The translations under genes were made by a program, and so were the position numbers. Positions 11,201-20,839 of a stretch of DNA of 64,000 nucleotides are shown here, piece after piece (position 1 is the stretch's first letter; each line of letters begins with the position of its first letter). The DNA is from Bacteroidota bacterium. Lineage in GTDB: Bacteria; Bacteroidota; Bacteroidia; JACPRZ01. Below the pieces are notes generated by a model. The model had not been told where the DNA came from, made no database searches, and saw only the letters and a program-made list of their open reading frames with translations. Where the stretch lies: contig JACPRZ010000030.1 in assembly GCA_016193485.1 (NCBI GenBank), positions 1 through 64,000 on the forward strand, written 5' to 3'.

Positions 11201-13012
11201 GTGACTGCATCGGCAACCGGAGGTACAGGAACGTTAACCTATTTATGGTCAAACTCCCAGACCGGTTCATCCATAACCGGCCTCGGTGCCGGCAATTATT
11301 ACATTACCGTAACCGATGCCAAAGGTTGTACTGAAACCGATAGTACATCGGTCGCTGGCATAGGTGGAGCATCATTAAGTTTAAACTCCTCCGGAGATGT
11401 ATCCTGCAACGGTGGAAGCGATGGTTTTATCAATATAAATGTCAGCAGCGGCTCCCCCCCTTACACATTTGCATGGAGCAATGGCGCATCCATTGAAGAT
11501 ATTTCAGGAATTCCCGATGGGATCTATATCGTATCGGTTACCGATAATGCAGGATGCCTGGCGCTTGATACTTTTACGATAACTGAACCATCCGCCATTG
11601 CAACCACTACCGGCAAGACCGATGCAAGTTGTGGCGTTCCGGACGGTTCCGCATGGGCGTCTGCCTCAGGTGGCGCTCCCGGATATTCATTCCTGTGGAG
11701 CAACAGCGCAACGACAAGCAATATCACCGGAATTCCTGCAGGAAATTATTTTGTGACTATTACCGACAGCAAGGGATGTACAAAAACCGATACTGTGGCA
11801 GTGAACGAAACTGGCGCTGCAACCCTCGGTATAAATACGGTTACGGATGTGTCATGCAGCGGTGGAAACGATGGAAGCATCAATATTGATGTTTCGGGAG
11901 GCACACCCCCCTTGACTTTTTCGTGGAGCAATGGCGGAACAACCGAAGACATTGCGGGTCTTGACGCAGACAATTACGCTGTTACAGTCACAGATAATTC
12001 CGGTTGCAAGAGTTATATAAATGCTACGGTTACTGAACCGCTGCAGGTTACAAGTACTGCCAGCGCTACGAGTGCAAATTGCACAACCGGTGGAACTGCA
12101 TCTATAATCGCCAGTGGTGGCACTGCGCCCTATTCTTACCTGTGGAGCAACGGGGATACAACAGTTGGCAGTGGGCAGTTGGCAGTGGGCAATTATACGG
12201 TAACAGTTACCGATTTAAAAGGATGTACTGCGGTTGATACCGCAACGGTAAACCAGACAGGCAGCATTACCGCGTCAATTACGGGTATCAATGAAATCTG
12301 CGCTGGCAATAGCGTCATGCTGGTTGCTTCCGGAGGCGTAAATTATTTATGGAGCAACAGTGTGACCAACGATACACTTTCCATTACACCTGCTGTGACT
12401 GACACCTATTCGGTAATCGTTACGCAGGGCGCATGTTCCGATACGGCATGGTACACTGTTGTCGTCAATCCCGGAGTCCAGGTTGATGCAGGAAAAGATA
12501 CCACCATTTACATAGGAGAAAGTGCCGGTCTTAATACAACGGTAAACGGTGGAACACCGCCATTTACATATACTTGGTCAACCGGTTCTGTAACGGAATC
12601 AATTAACGTTTCACCTGTAACCGGGACCGAATATTTCATTACCGTTGCTGATGGCAAGGGCTGTACTTCAAAAGATTCGGTATTTGTAGATGTCCTTCCG
12701 TGCGATGCAGAGGTATTTGTTCCCAATGCATTTGCTCCAGGGTGTAAATGTCCGGATGAGCAATTCAGGGTGTACAGCGATTGCATTGAAACGGTGGAGT
12801 TGCGCATTTTTGACCGGTGGGGTGAGATGGTGTATGAATACAAAGGTTCTCCCCTCCCTTCGGGAGGGGCAGGGGGTGGGCTTGGATGGGATGGAATATT
12901 TAACGGCAAAGCGATGGATGCGGCTGTATATGTTTTTTATCTTGAATACACAACCATCAATAATCCTGATAAGGAAATATTGCTGGAGGGGAATGTAAAT
13001 CTTGTGAGATAG
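8213..13012 (+). CDS. secreted Kelch-like / SprB-repeat protein with gliding-motility-associated (CHU_C-type) C-terminal domain
   Basis: 1599 aa; signal peptide; Kelch-like repeats (YDPSTNSWTQK); many SprB-like units (GGTPPYTYxWSNGxTT...GxYxVTVTDxxGC); C-term FVPNAFAPG...LRIFDRWGEMVYE. Confidence 0.9.
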   Translation: MKTKVNFLSFAFCILYFFLFPPWGGERGAAQGTWSPIAGFIDSLENGVAVAIGDKGYAGLGDNTTGSAQTYWWEYDPVANSWSQKADFPGAARIKANAFCIGNYAYVGIGASGGLFGYNDFYRYDPSSNSWSSIASFPGPQRYTTVSFVIQGKGYLGTGAAGTPFETYYKDFYQYDPSTNSWTQKTPYGGVKRRHAMGFAIGCKGYLGCGWDMSAFAWYQDFWEYDPTTNAWTQKASFPQTTEGGVGFSIGNKGYIGLGESSSGQHDEFWEYNPVNNSWTAIPDYPGGPRNRSFAFVIDSIAYVGTGNGPDTIYSNCYRYIPDNYDTNLVCCILLVTEAKTNETCGNADGSAILTETGGTPPLTYQWSNGATASNNTGLTAGNYFYTVTDASGCLFSDSVRISNTGVNVTATSVNATDSLTCDGEGTAIPSGGTPPYTYQWDPAAGNQTTATATGLCEGTYSVTVTDNNGCSATVTVTITWPKCFTIASSVTNVSCNGGNNGAIDITVGSGNPPYTYQWSNGATTEDISGLTDGTYTVTVTSSSAGSSTVFWSDDFFSSGAGWTLNTNGPGTNGNIPNYWIVNSISGCACGNGNYLHVTCDASGLGCTSGDCLYNDTPPFPPFFPDDPTSDKIAVSPTIPTSGYTGITLSFQWVADGAAANDYCKLRLSDDGGSTWNELSTEYSGTTICGQASIALPSNYENQPDFKFAFRWVNQANGNGSDPPFGVDDIELSVSAAAPACTLSQSFTVTEPNPFIVNPSKTDVTCPGSNDGSITINVSGGTTPYTFNWSNSQTINPVSGLASGTYTVTITDSKGCSTISTTTLTEAGSLVINTSVTSATCGNNDGSANANVSGGTQPFTYLWSNSQTGSTASSLTAGFYTVTVTDSKGCSGTSTATVNSSGGPSTAIAESSPACFGGNNGTATAAVSGGTPPYSYNWSSGQTASNATGLSSGTYYLTVTDAVLCQSFDTAVITDPAAISVTLSVIDATCGSNDGSVTASATGGTGTLTYLWSNSQTGSSITGLGAGNYYITVTDAKGCTETDSTSVAGIGGASLSLNSSGDVSCNGGSDGFININVSSGSPPYTFAWSNGASIEDISGIPDGIYIVSVTDNAGCLALDTFTITEPSAIATTTGKTDASCGVPDGSAWASASGGAPGYSFLWSNSATTSNITGIPAGNYFVTITDSKGCTKTDTVAVNETGAATLGINTVTDVSCSGGNDGSINIDVSGGTPPLTFSWSNGGTTEDIAGLDADNYAVTVTDNSGCKSYINATVTEPLQVTSTASATSANCTTGGTASIIASGGTAPYSYLWSNGDTTVGSGQLAVGNYTVTVTDLKGCTAVDTATVNQTGSITASITGINEICAGNSVMLVASGGVNYLWSNSVTNDTLSITPAVTDTYSVIVTQGACSDTAWYTVVVNPGVQVDAGKDTTIYIGESAGLNTTVNGGTPPFTYTWSTGSVTESINVSPVTGTEYFITVADGKGCTSKDSVFVDVLPCDAEVFVPNAFAPGCKCPDEQFRVYSDCIETVELRIFDRWGEMVYEYKGSPLPSGGAGGGLGWDGIFNGKAMDAAVYVFYLEYTTINNPDKEILLEGNVNLVR

Positions 13013-13041
13013 CAGGTAGAAACGGCAGGTTCCGGGTTCCT

Positions 13042-16000
13042 CTAAAAAAACGCCCTCATCTGCACGCTGCCGGTATGAACTGCATCAGTGTCTTCGGATT
13101 TACGGCCGGTATAGGAAAGTCCCATCTGTATATGGTCGGAAAGATTCTGCTGCCAGGAAACAGTCCATGTAATATTTTGTCCAGGCCGTAATCCCTGCAG
13201 GATTTCGTAAGCGACAGGACTGTTTTCGGGGTACCTGTAGATAATATCAATATAGTTCGCCTGTGCTTCAAGAAACCCTTTGCCGGCAGCGCTGCGCTTT
13301 ATTTCAATGCCGATGGTATTGAGATACCCTCTTTCGCCACCTGAACCGTCAGGAAAAAATCCATTGCGTTTTTCCGAGTATTTCCACCATCCCTTTACAC
13401 GCATTTTTGGACCTTGCTGATAAACCGCTTCCGGCATGAGATCAAAATAAGCAAGACGGTAGTTGCGTGTTGCGAGATATTCCGAAAAACTCTGTTTTGA
13501 ACCGTTGGTGTACGATAAAAACAGGGTCACCGTTCTCCCGGCAGTTGTCCGCACCTTCCCCCCCCAGTATTCGTTGCTCCGGCTGTCAAAACCGTTCACC
13601 AGAAACGACTTCCCGCGGTTTGCCTGGTAATTAAGATCAACTCCATAAACCGGATCGGTGCGGTTGAAATACAAGGTGTTCCGGAAGGAATAATTCATGG
13701 TCACCAGTGCAGTATCGGCAATATTCACCTGGAACGGATTATAGGCAAGGTAGAAATTTTCCATCATGGTTTTCTTATCCATCCTGTATGCCGACTGGTT
13801 TGAAAAACGGGTGAGGAATTTTTTTATTCCTTTTTTATTGTTCCAGATCATTACTGGACGCAGGTCAAGGGTTTGGTTGAAGAGGTTTATTCTTGTTGAT
13901 ACCAGTTGGCTTGTCGGGGTATAAATGCGCAGGTATTCGGCTTTGTCTTTGAAGGCCGCAAGAGGGAACTCAATAAGGTCTTCACGCCCATTACCGTTGT
14001 AATCCTGCCATGTATAAATTCCGTCACCGGGGGCTACTTTGATGTAATAAAAATCCTTTTTGTACTCCTGGCCGGTTCCGATTTCGTAAAAGGTGGCGAG
14101 CGAGACACTGTTTTTTAATATGCGCAGGTAATATTCAATTCTTCCCAGTACGGTATTACCGGGTTTCAATGAAGTCAGAAGAGTATCGAGAATTTTCAGT
14201 TGGCGGTAATTAATGCTTGTCTTTAACTGGTTCTTTGGATTTTCAAGAAACATTGCCGATAAGTTAATATCATCTGCATTTGTTACCGGTTCATTCCTTC
14301 CGCGATACGGGAGGCGGTCGGTCCGGTTCTTCCATGTGAGATTATACTGCGTTGATGCGGTATCGGCTGATGCAATAAAAAATTCCCTCTGGAAAAAAGC
14401 AAAACCCCCTGTTAGAAGCGAGTCGGATCCGGGAATGCCGATGACGTTTTCTTCAGTTTCTTCTTTTATTCCTATGGACAGGGCTTTGATTCGTTTTGTC
14501 AAAAGGATTTTATGACGCAGGAAACGGCTGAAATTACCGGTGCCTGCCGAATTCAGCAAACTGCCATCGGCAGATACCGAAAAACCCGATGCGGTTCCAT
14601 TACCGCCTAATGCATTACGGATGCCCCGGTAACCATCACCCCTGATGAAGGATTGAAGGCCATATTTCAGCAGGTTGCCTTTCCCGTTTTTCAGGGAAAT
14701 ATCCCCCCCCAGCAAATGCTCATCCGATAAAGCGGATGTGCCGGTGATGTTCCAGTCGCGTTCAAATTCGACCGCGCGGTAACGTTCAGGTGGTAAAAAT
14801 GTCTTTCCCTTGTTCTCATAAGATACCGATGTTTCAAGAGATGTTTTTAACGATACATCAGATTTATTTTTCAAGGCAAACCGGTGAGCGTACCCTGTAT
14901 TATCGTCATTACCAACCGCAGAAAAAGTGTTCAGGTCATTATTGCTTATGGCGCTCTCGTATGTAAAAACTGAATTGCCTGAAATAAAATAATCGGCTCC
15001 TATCACGGCCATCTGCTTCTTTTTTGGCGTCACTAATTTGATGACCGGTTCAAAGGAACCGGAAGAAGTAAATGAACCGTCCGCATTGAGAAGAGGCGCT
15101 TTCCATGCATAGACCTTTCCGTTTACGGTTGATGATACCTGCGCATAATTTCCGTTCCCTTCCCCTACATACGAAAATGCAAGAGAATAAAAAGCGCTGT
15201 CAGGATCAAATGACCAGATATATACATCTTTAAAAATGAAATATTTATTTTGTGCCGGATAGAAAATAAGCGTATCTGTTTTTTTATAGAGGACAACATT
15301 GGCCGAATAACCCACGCTGTCGGCACTCGGGGCGATGGCGGCATTGAGGTCATCACCGGCATTTTTCATGATATTTTTCTGTTCATCATCCAGGTCCTGC
15401 AGCAGGGGCTGATTGCGCGCATCCTGTTCGGAAAAAAGATGAAGGCGTAATTCAAGATTATTTTTTTTAACCGTACCGCCAGTAAAGACCAGCGAGCGGG
15501 TGTAATTGCGCTCGGAATATTCAAATTCCACCACCAGACGTTTATCTTTTGTGATGACCTGCGCAGGGGTGAACGATATTTCGGCCGAATTATAATCAAT
15601 TATGTAATCATTTTCCTGCCCGCGCACGAGACGTTTACCGTCAATGTAAATGCGTTCGGTGCCGCTAAGAACAATAATGAAAGATTCATTTTCAGCCCCT
15701 CTGAGTTTATAGGGACCCTGGTTGCCTTCCTGCTCCGCACCGTTGAATTTACTTCCGGAAGAAATATTTCTCGCATACTTGCCTTTTGAGACAGCGATAT
15801 TCGCTTCTGAGGTGACCGTTACGTGTTGTTTTTCTTTTTCCACCAAGCGGGTTGACAAGCCGGCACCCTGCACTTTTTTGTAAAAATTCATAAAGTAACT
15901 TTTGGGCCTGCGCAGTTCAAAATCACCGGCAATCAGTTTTGTTTGTCCGTCCGATAACTGGATAAATACCTTATCAAATTCCTGTATCTGCTGCGTGTTG

Positions 16001-16575
16001 CCTTCGGGCTGAAAAGGTATGTTGTTATCGGTTATGGCTGCGAGAATTTCAATGTTTTCGCTCAGTTTACCGGATAGTTCAATATTCATATTGGAATTTA
16101 CGGTTACATCCTGATTATTACCAAAGGTAATCCCGCGTGATATGCTTCCGTTTTTTGTCAGTCCGCGAGAAGAGAAAAAATCTTCCATCGGTTTACCCGA
16201 TGCCGGATAAATAAACGGGTTAGCGACCTCACCCGACCCTGGAACTATCAACGAAATATCCTTATGCCGGAAGTTTTTTGCAAACGAAAACGGAAATACC
16301 CTCCATAAAATCAGTAAACTGTCGCCATGAGAAATATTCTTCCTGTTTTTCAGAATCAGAAATCCGTTAATGAAATCTGTTTTATAATAAGATGAATCCA
16401 GTGAATTGAATTTACGGTCATGCACCAGGAGCGATCCGGGTATAATGCTTAACGTATCAAGCCGGATAGTGTCACTGGCGGGGTAAAACCATTTTTTCCG
16501 CTGGTTTGAAAGAACTTGCGCCTGCAGTGAAGCGGTAAACACGATGAGCGGGAGTATGGATGATATGATTTTCAA
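13042..16575 (-). CDS. large predicted outer-membrane/cell-surface protein, function unknown
   Basis: 1177 aa; signal peptide MKIISSILPLIVFTASLQAQ; repeated amphipathic beta segments; C-terminal residue Phe. Confidence 0.7.
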   Translation of the reverse strand: MKIISSILPLIVFTASLQAQVLSNQRKKWFYPASDTIRLDTLSIIPGSLLVHDRKFNSLDSSYYKTDFINGFLILKNRKNISHGDSLLILWRVFPFSFAKNFRHKDISLIVPGSGEVANPFIYPASGKPMEDFFSSRGLTKNGSISRGITFGNNQDVTVNSNMNIELSGKLSENIEILAAITDNNIPFQPEGNTQQIQEFDKVFIQLSDGQTKLIAGDFELRRPKSYFMNFYKKVQGAGLSTRLVEKEKQHVTVTSEANIAVSKGKYARNISSGSKFNGAEQEGNQGPYKLRGAENESFIIVLSGTERIYIDGKRLVRGQENDYIIDYNSAEISFTPAQVITKDKRLVVEFEYSERNYTRSLVFTGGTVKKNNLELRLHLFSEQDARNQPLLQDLDDEQKNIMKNAGDDLNAAIAPSADSVGYSANVVLYKKTDTLIFYPAQNKYFIFKDVYIWSFDPDSAFYSLAFSYVGEGNGNYAQVSSTVNGKVYAWKAPLLNADGSFTSSGSFEPVIKLVTPKKKQMAVIGADYFISGNSVFTYESAISNNDLNTFSAVGNDDNTGYAHRFALKNKSDVSLKTSLETSVSYENKGKTFLPPERYRAVEFERDWNITGTSALSDEHLLGGDISLKNGKGNLLKYGLQSFIRGDGYRGIRNALGGNGTASGFSVSADGSLLNSAGTGNFSRFLRHKILLTKRIKALSIGIKEETEENVIGIPGSDSLLTGGFAFFQREFFIASADTASTQYNLTWKNRTDRLPYRGRNEPVTNADDINLSAMFLENPKNQLKTSINYRQLKILDTLLTSLKPGNTVLGRIEYYLRILKNSVSLATFYEIGTGQEYKKDFYYIKVAPGDGIYTWQDYNGNGREDLIEFPLAAFKDKAEYLRIYTPTSQLVSTRINLFNQTLDLRPVMIWNNKKGIKKFLTRFSNQSAYRMDKKTMMENFYLAYNPFQVNIADTALVTMNYSFRNTLYFNRTDPVYGVDLNYQANRGKSFLVNGFDSRSNEYWGGKVRTTAGRTVTLFLSYTNGSKQSFSEYLATRNYRLAYFDLMPEAVYQQGPKMRVKGWWKYSEKRNGFFPDGSGGERGYLNTIGIEIKRSAAGKGFLEAQANYIDIIYRYPENSPVAYEILQGLRPGQNITWTVSWQQNLSDHIQMGLSYTGRKSEDTDAVHTGSVQMRAFF

Positions 16576-16690
16576 CAGGGAAGGATAACGTGTTTTTGTC
16601 CGTTTTGTGACGGGTTGCCGAAAATACGATTATTCCGGGTTTGACAGGAAAGCAGAAGAGACGGTAGAATAAACTCAGAAAACTATTTAA

Positions 16691-18481
16691 TTACTGCGCT
16701 GCAGCCGTAGTATCTTTTTCCTGCGCACCGGGTTGCGGCTTAGGCGCTCTGAAAAAAACTTCCGAAAAATCCCTGTAGTGCATGGAATTAAGGAAGAGGC
16801 GGTTTACAAAGGATTGGGAGAGGCGGTAATTTTCTTCATACCACAGTACGAGAATGGGTGCATCTTCAATGGCTTTCTGTTCGGCCTGAATGTAGAGATC
16901 AAATTTATGAGAAACCGAATCAGTAACTGCGGCTTCCTCAAAGAGTTTATCAAAATCAGCATTTACATAGCGGGAGGTATTATAAAATGAGGGTTGCGAT
17001 AAACTGTCCGGAACCGTTTTACCGTACAGCAGCATCAGGAAATTATCGGGTGCCGGGTAATCGGCTATCCAGGCGCTCATAAAAAGGTCGGCACGACTGT
17101 AAGCGGCATCTTCAAGTTTCACCGACATCGGCACTATTTCAATATCCACATTTACATTTAAGTTATTCAAAATCTGCTTCTGGACCTCAAAGGCGACCTG
17201 GGTATTATACCCCCCAACGTTCACTTCCATTTTCACAGGCGGAAAACCTTCACCGTTTTTATATCCGGCTTCAGCAAGGAGTTTTTTGGCCTGTTCCATG
17301 TCATAGGAGAACCCCTTTATTTTTGTCACATCATACCCGTAACTCATAAATGCCGGAGGTACGATGCCGTTAAAACCTCCCGATCCCTCATTATCAAGGA
17401 TTTCTTCAACAATTTTCTTCCGGTCAACTGCAAGTGAAAATGCCTTGCGGATCCGTATGTCCTTAAAAATGCTGTTTAAGTTAAATTCAATAAAATGAGA
17501 TGCCATGTCGGTTGACCGTTCCAGGACATAAAGCGGGGGTTTTTTCTCAAAACTGGCGATATGCTGTTCAATCATTTCCCTTACGCTCTGTGCAGGAATG
17601 CTGAGCACCAGGTCGAGTTTCCGGTTAAAAAACATATCTAGTTCTTCCTTTTTAGGTATGGTAAAACTGACGACAATGGAATCAAGGAAGGGTAACCTGT
17701 TGTCAAAGGAATCGGTACGATGATAGTTTGCATTGCGTACAAGGATGACTTTCTCCATCGGTTTTCCTGTGGCTTCATCATATTCTTCAATGATATCTGC
17801 AAAAATAAACGGACCCGTGCCTGTGGAGAGCATATCACCGTCTTTTTCAAAACATTCTTTAGGAACAACGCTTGCCGGAGGTTGGGCCAGGATATAGAGG
17901 AAATTGGGTTCGGGTTTAATTAAGGTTAACTGCAGGGTGTAATCATCAATGACTTTTACACCTTCAAGCGGGAATCCCGGTGTTCCGGTGCCGCTTGCTT
18001 CATAATATTTATTGACACCTGCAACCCTGTCCTTAAACGATGTGGAAAAACTGAAATTATCCTTGTGCTGTGTACAAAGCAGTTCGAATGAAAATTTAAA
18101 ATCGGAGGCCTTTACTTCGCGTCCTTTTCCGTCCGGGAAACAGGCATAATCATGGAAATAGACGCCTTTTTTAAGGTGAAAGGTATAGGTGGTTTTTGAT
18201 TCGTCAAGTTCCCAACTTTCAGCAAGGCAAGGCATTATTTTAAGGGTTCGCGGATTAAATTTAACCAATCCTTCATAAACCTGTGTGGCTATATGGGCAG
18301 AAGCGGCATCAATTATGGCAAAAGGAAGAAGTGTCTGCCATTCGGTATTCTCATTATAGCGGAATGTGCCTCCATAAACCCGCTCACCTTTTGCCACACG
18401 GTTCTTATCATTATCTTTGCCGCCATCCCCGCAACTGCTTAGCAGACATGCGGTCACTGCAAGTAGGAATAATTTATTCAT
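16691..18481 (-). CDS. ABC transporter substrate-binding protein (oligopeptide/dipeptide type, SBP family 5)
   Basis: 596 aa; lipoprotein-like signal LLAVTACLLSSCGD; PCLAESWELDESKTTYTFHLKKGVYFHD; IRKAFSLAVDRKKIVEEI. Confidence 0.92.
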   Translation of the reverse strand: MNKLFLLAVTACLLSSCGDGGKDNDKNRVAKGERVYGGTFRYNENTEWQTLLPFAIIDAASAHIATQVYEGLVKFNPRTLKIMPCLAESWELDESKTTYTFHLKKGVYFHDYACFPDGKGREVKASDFKFSFELLCTQHKDNFSFSTSFKDRVAGVNKYYEASGTGTPGFPLEGVKVIDDYTLQLTLIKPEPNFLYILAQPPASVVPKECFEKDGDMLSTGTGPFIFADIIEEYDEATGKPMEKVILVRNANYHRTDSFDNRLPFLDSIVVSFTIPKKEELDMFFNRKLDLVLSIPAQSVREMIEQHIASFEKKPPLYVLERSTDMASHFIEFNLNSIFKDIRIRKAFSLAVDRKKIVEEILDNEGSGGFNGIVPPAFMSYGYDVTKIKGFSYDMEQAKKLLAEAGYKNGEGFPPVKMEVNVGGYNTQVAFEVQKQILNNLNVNVDIEIVPMSVKLEDAAYSRADLFMSAWIADYPAPDNFLMLLYGKTVPDSLSQPSFYNTSRYVNADFDKLFEEAAVTDSVSHKFDLYIQAEQKAIEDAPILVLWYEENYRLSQSFVNRLFLNSMHYRDFSEVFFRAPKPQPGAQEKDTTAAAQ

Positions 18482-18782
18482 AAAACGACATCAAATATAG
18501 TAATATTTAATAATGCCAAACCAGGGGTTAAATAAAATGTTATCTTTGCCGGACTATTAATAAAGGGGGTAACCATTTGTCACTAAAAGATTTTAATTAC
18601 ATTTGCGCCCTCAAAATTACAACAAAATAATATACCCTGAACCCTGATATAAAAATCATTTTTATATTTGAGCCCTCAAAACGGGGAATTGCTATTTTTG
18701 TAAGGTTTTGATAATTGAAAAATTAGTCATAATATTGCGCCCGTTTTCCGGAAATAATTTCCCGGTTATTTGATATAAAATA

Positions 18783-19574
18783 ATGAAAAGAGGCGTTTAC
18801 TTAATTGCTCTATTTGTTGCCGGGATGATCGGTTCGGCCAACGGAGGCCAGATTGTACTGCAAGGCAACTATCAGGGAAAAAACCTATACGTCCAGAACC
18901 CTTTTGCCGGTTCAGGAGTTGGTTTCTGCACTATTGAGGTTACCGTAAACGGTAATGTCACCACCGATGAAATTGCTTCCAGCGCCTTTGAAATTGACTT
19001 CACGCCATTTCAATTAGAACTGGGCGCCAAAGTTGAAGTGGTAATAAAACATAAGGATGACTGCGTTCCCAAGGTGCTGAACCCGGAGGTGCTAAAACCA
19101 AAAAGTACCTTTGAAGTTGTTGCCATAGAAGTTACTAAGGACGGGGTACTGGACTGGACTACTAACGGTGAGACCGGTCAATTACCTTATATTATCGAAC
19201 AATTCCGCTGGAATAAATGGGTAAAGGTCGGTGAGGTTGAAGGGAAAGGAGCAAAGGGCACAAATCATTATTCTTTCAAGGTAGTCCCACATTCCGGAGA
19301 AAATAAGTTCCGCATCAAACAGGTTGACTTCAGCCGGCAACCCCGCTATTCCCAGGTGGTAAAATACCGTTCAATGGATCCACCCGTCACTTTTGCTCCC
19401 CAGAAAGTAAGCGATAAAATAACCTTCTCGGCCGAAACAATGTATGAAATATATGATGCTTACGGGAATATTGTTAAAAAAGGATTCGGTAAGGACGTTG
19501 ACTGCGCCAATCTTAAACGGGGCGCCTACTTCCTCAATTATGACAATGAAATGGGTAAGTTCATTAAAAAATAG
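18783..19574 (+). CDS. secreted hypothetical protein with T9SS-like C-terminus
   Basis: 263 aa; signal peptide; C-term YEIYDAYGNIVKKGFGKDVDCANLKRGAYFLNYDNEMGKFIKK resembles a type A sorting domain. Confidence 0.7.
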   Translation: MKRGVYLIALFVAGMIGSANGGQIVLQGNYQGKNLYVQNPFAGSGVGFCTIEVTVNGNVTTDEIASSAFEIDFTPFQLELGAKVEVVIKHKDDCVPKVLNPEVLKPKSTFEVVAIEVTKDGVLDWTTNGETGQLPYIIEQFRWNKWVKVGEVEGKGAKGTNHYSFKVVPHSGENKFRIKQVDFSRQPRYSQVVKYRSMDPPVTFAPQKVSDKITFSAETMYEIYDAYGNIVKKGFGKDVDCANLKRGAYFLNYDNEMGKFIKK

Positions 19575-19635
19575 TTTGTTTCCGTTCTTTCCTTCCGGTA
19601 TTCTTTTCTTCCAGATATTTTCAGGATAACTCCTT

Positions 19636-20049
19636 ATGGTTATTAAAATTGATCATATTGGCATTGCCGTCAGGACGCTTGAACAAGCAAGCCCTTTGTT
19701 TGAAAAATTACTGGGTGAAAAGCCATTTAAATCCGAGGAAGTGCATAGTGAAGGAGTAAATGTTTCATTTTTCAGGTGCGGTGAAACCAAGATTGAACTG
19801 CTTGAATCGTCAATGCCCGGCAGTACCCTTGAAAAATTCCTGGTAAGGAAAGGTGAAGGCGTTCATCATATCGCATTTGAAACCGATAATATTAAGGAAG
19901 AGATGGCCCGGATGAAGGAAGCGGGTTTTTCATTATTACATGAAGAACCCCGTATTGGGGCAGATAACAAACTGGTATGTTTTATTCATCCGAAAAGTGC
20001 CGGTGGGTTGCTGGTGGAAATATGTCAGGAGAGAGATAAGCAGAATTAA
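19636..20049 (+). CDS. mce: methylmalonyl-CoA epimerase
   Basis: 137 aa; IDHIGIAVRTLEQA, KIELLESS, EGVHHIAFETDNI, LVCFIHPKSAGGLLVEICQ. Confidence 0.93.
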   Translation: MVIKIDHIGIAVRTLEQASPLFEKLLGEKPFKSEEVHSEGVNVSFFRCGETKIELLESSMPGSTLEKFLVRKGEGVHHIAFETDNIKEEMARMKEAGFSLLHEEPRIGADNKLVCFIHPKSAGGLLVEICQERDKQN

Positions 20050-20292
20050 GCACGATATGGGTAAATAGCAAACCGGTTTTTATACCGAAAGCATTCTGAT
20101 TTCCTCCCGCCATGGCGGGACAAATTAAAAAAAACAACTTCCAAATAAGAACCAATGAACAAAATCCCAATAAATCAAATCCAACCTCTGGCGAGACCTC
20201 GCTATAGCGGGTAGTTTTGCACATTTGACATTTCGGATTTGGATATTATTTGTTATTTGGAATTCGGATTTTGGAGTTTGTTTTGTATCGTT

Positions 20293-20748
20293 ATGCCAGT
20301 TGATGGGAAAAACCTGCTTCCTCCTTATGAGGTGACTCCGCCACCGGTGTTATCCTGGGCGACCTATCTTTTTAAAACCGATTCCGGGATGGAATATGAA
20401 GTTCGTTTTTCAAGAAAACAGGATAATATCCTTCATGTAAGTATCGCTTTTGGCGTCACCAATGAAGAGTTTGAAGGAGAGGAATATGTTGCGACCAATA
20501 AAGGCGAGATGTTCAGGGTCATGTCAACAATGGTTAAAATAGTACGAATGTATAAGGAAGCGCATCCTCATGCTTCCATCTATGAGTTTATGGGAGAAGC
20601 AAGGGAGAAAGAAAAAAATTTACCTCAGACAGCCCGCATTAAACTCTATTACCGATACCTGCCGTATATATTCGATGAACCGGGATGGATTATCCACTTT
20701 CTGAAAAATCATATCGTGGTTACACGGGATAAAGATTTTAAACCTTAA
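20293..20748 (+). CDS. conserved hypothetical protein
   Basis: Start placed at internal Met (MPVDGKNLLPPYEV) because the upstream part of the supplied ORF lies in repeat-like sequence. Confidence 0.55.
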   Translation: MPVDGKNLLPPYEVTPPPVLSWATYLFKTDSGMEYEVRFSRKQDNILHVSIAFGVTNEEFEGEEYVATNKGEMFRVMSTMVKIVRMYKEAHPHASIYEFMGEAREKEKNLPQTARIKLYYRYLPYIFDEPGWIIHFLKNHIVVTRDKDFKP

Positions 20749-20839
20749 TGGTCAAAATGCGGTTAGGTGATTTATTTTTCTATTCGCTACTTTCAACTAT
20801 CTATTACCATTTTCAAGTTTCAATTCTCTTACATATAAC

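Noticed and set aside
9241-12480. SprB-like repeats as a CRISPR or DNA-level tandem array
   Set aside because: Repeats are protein-level, with variable DNA and spacing; no CRISPR repeats or cas genes were seen.
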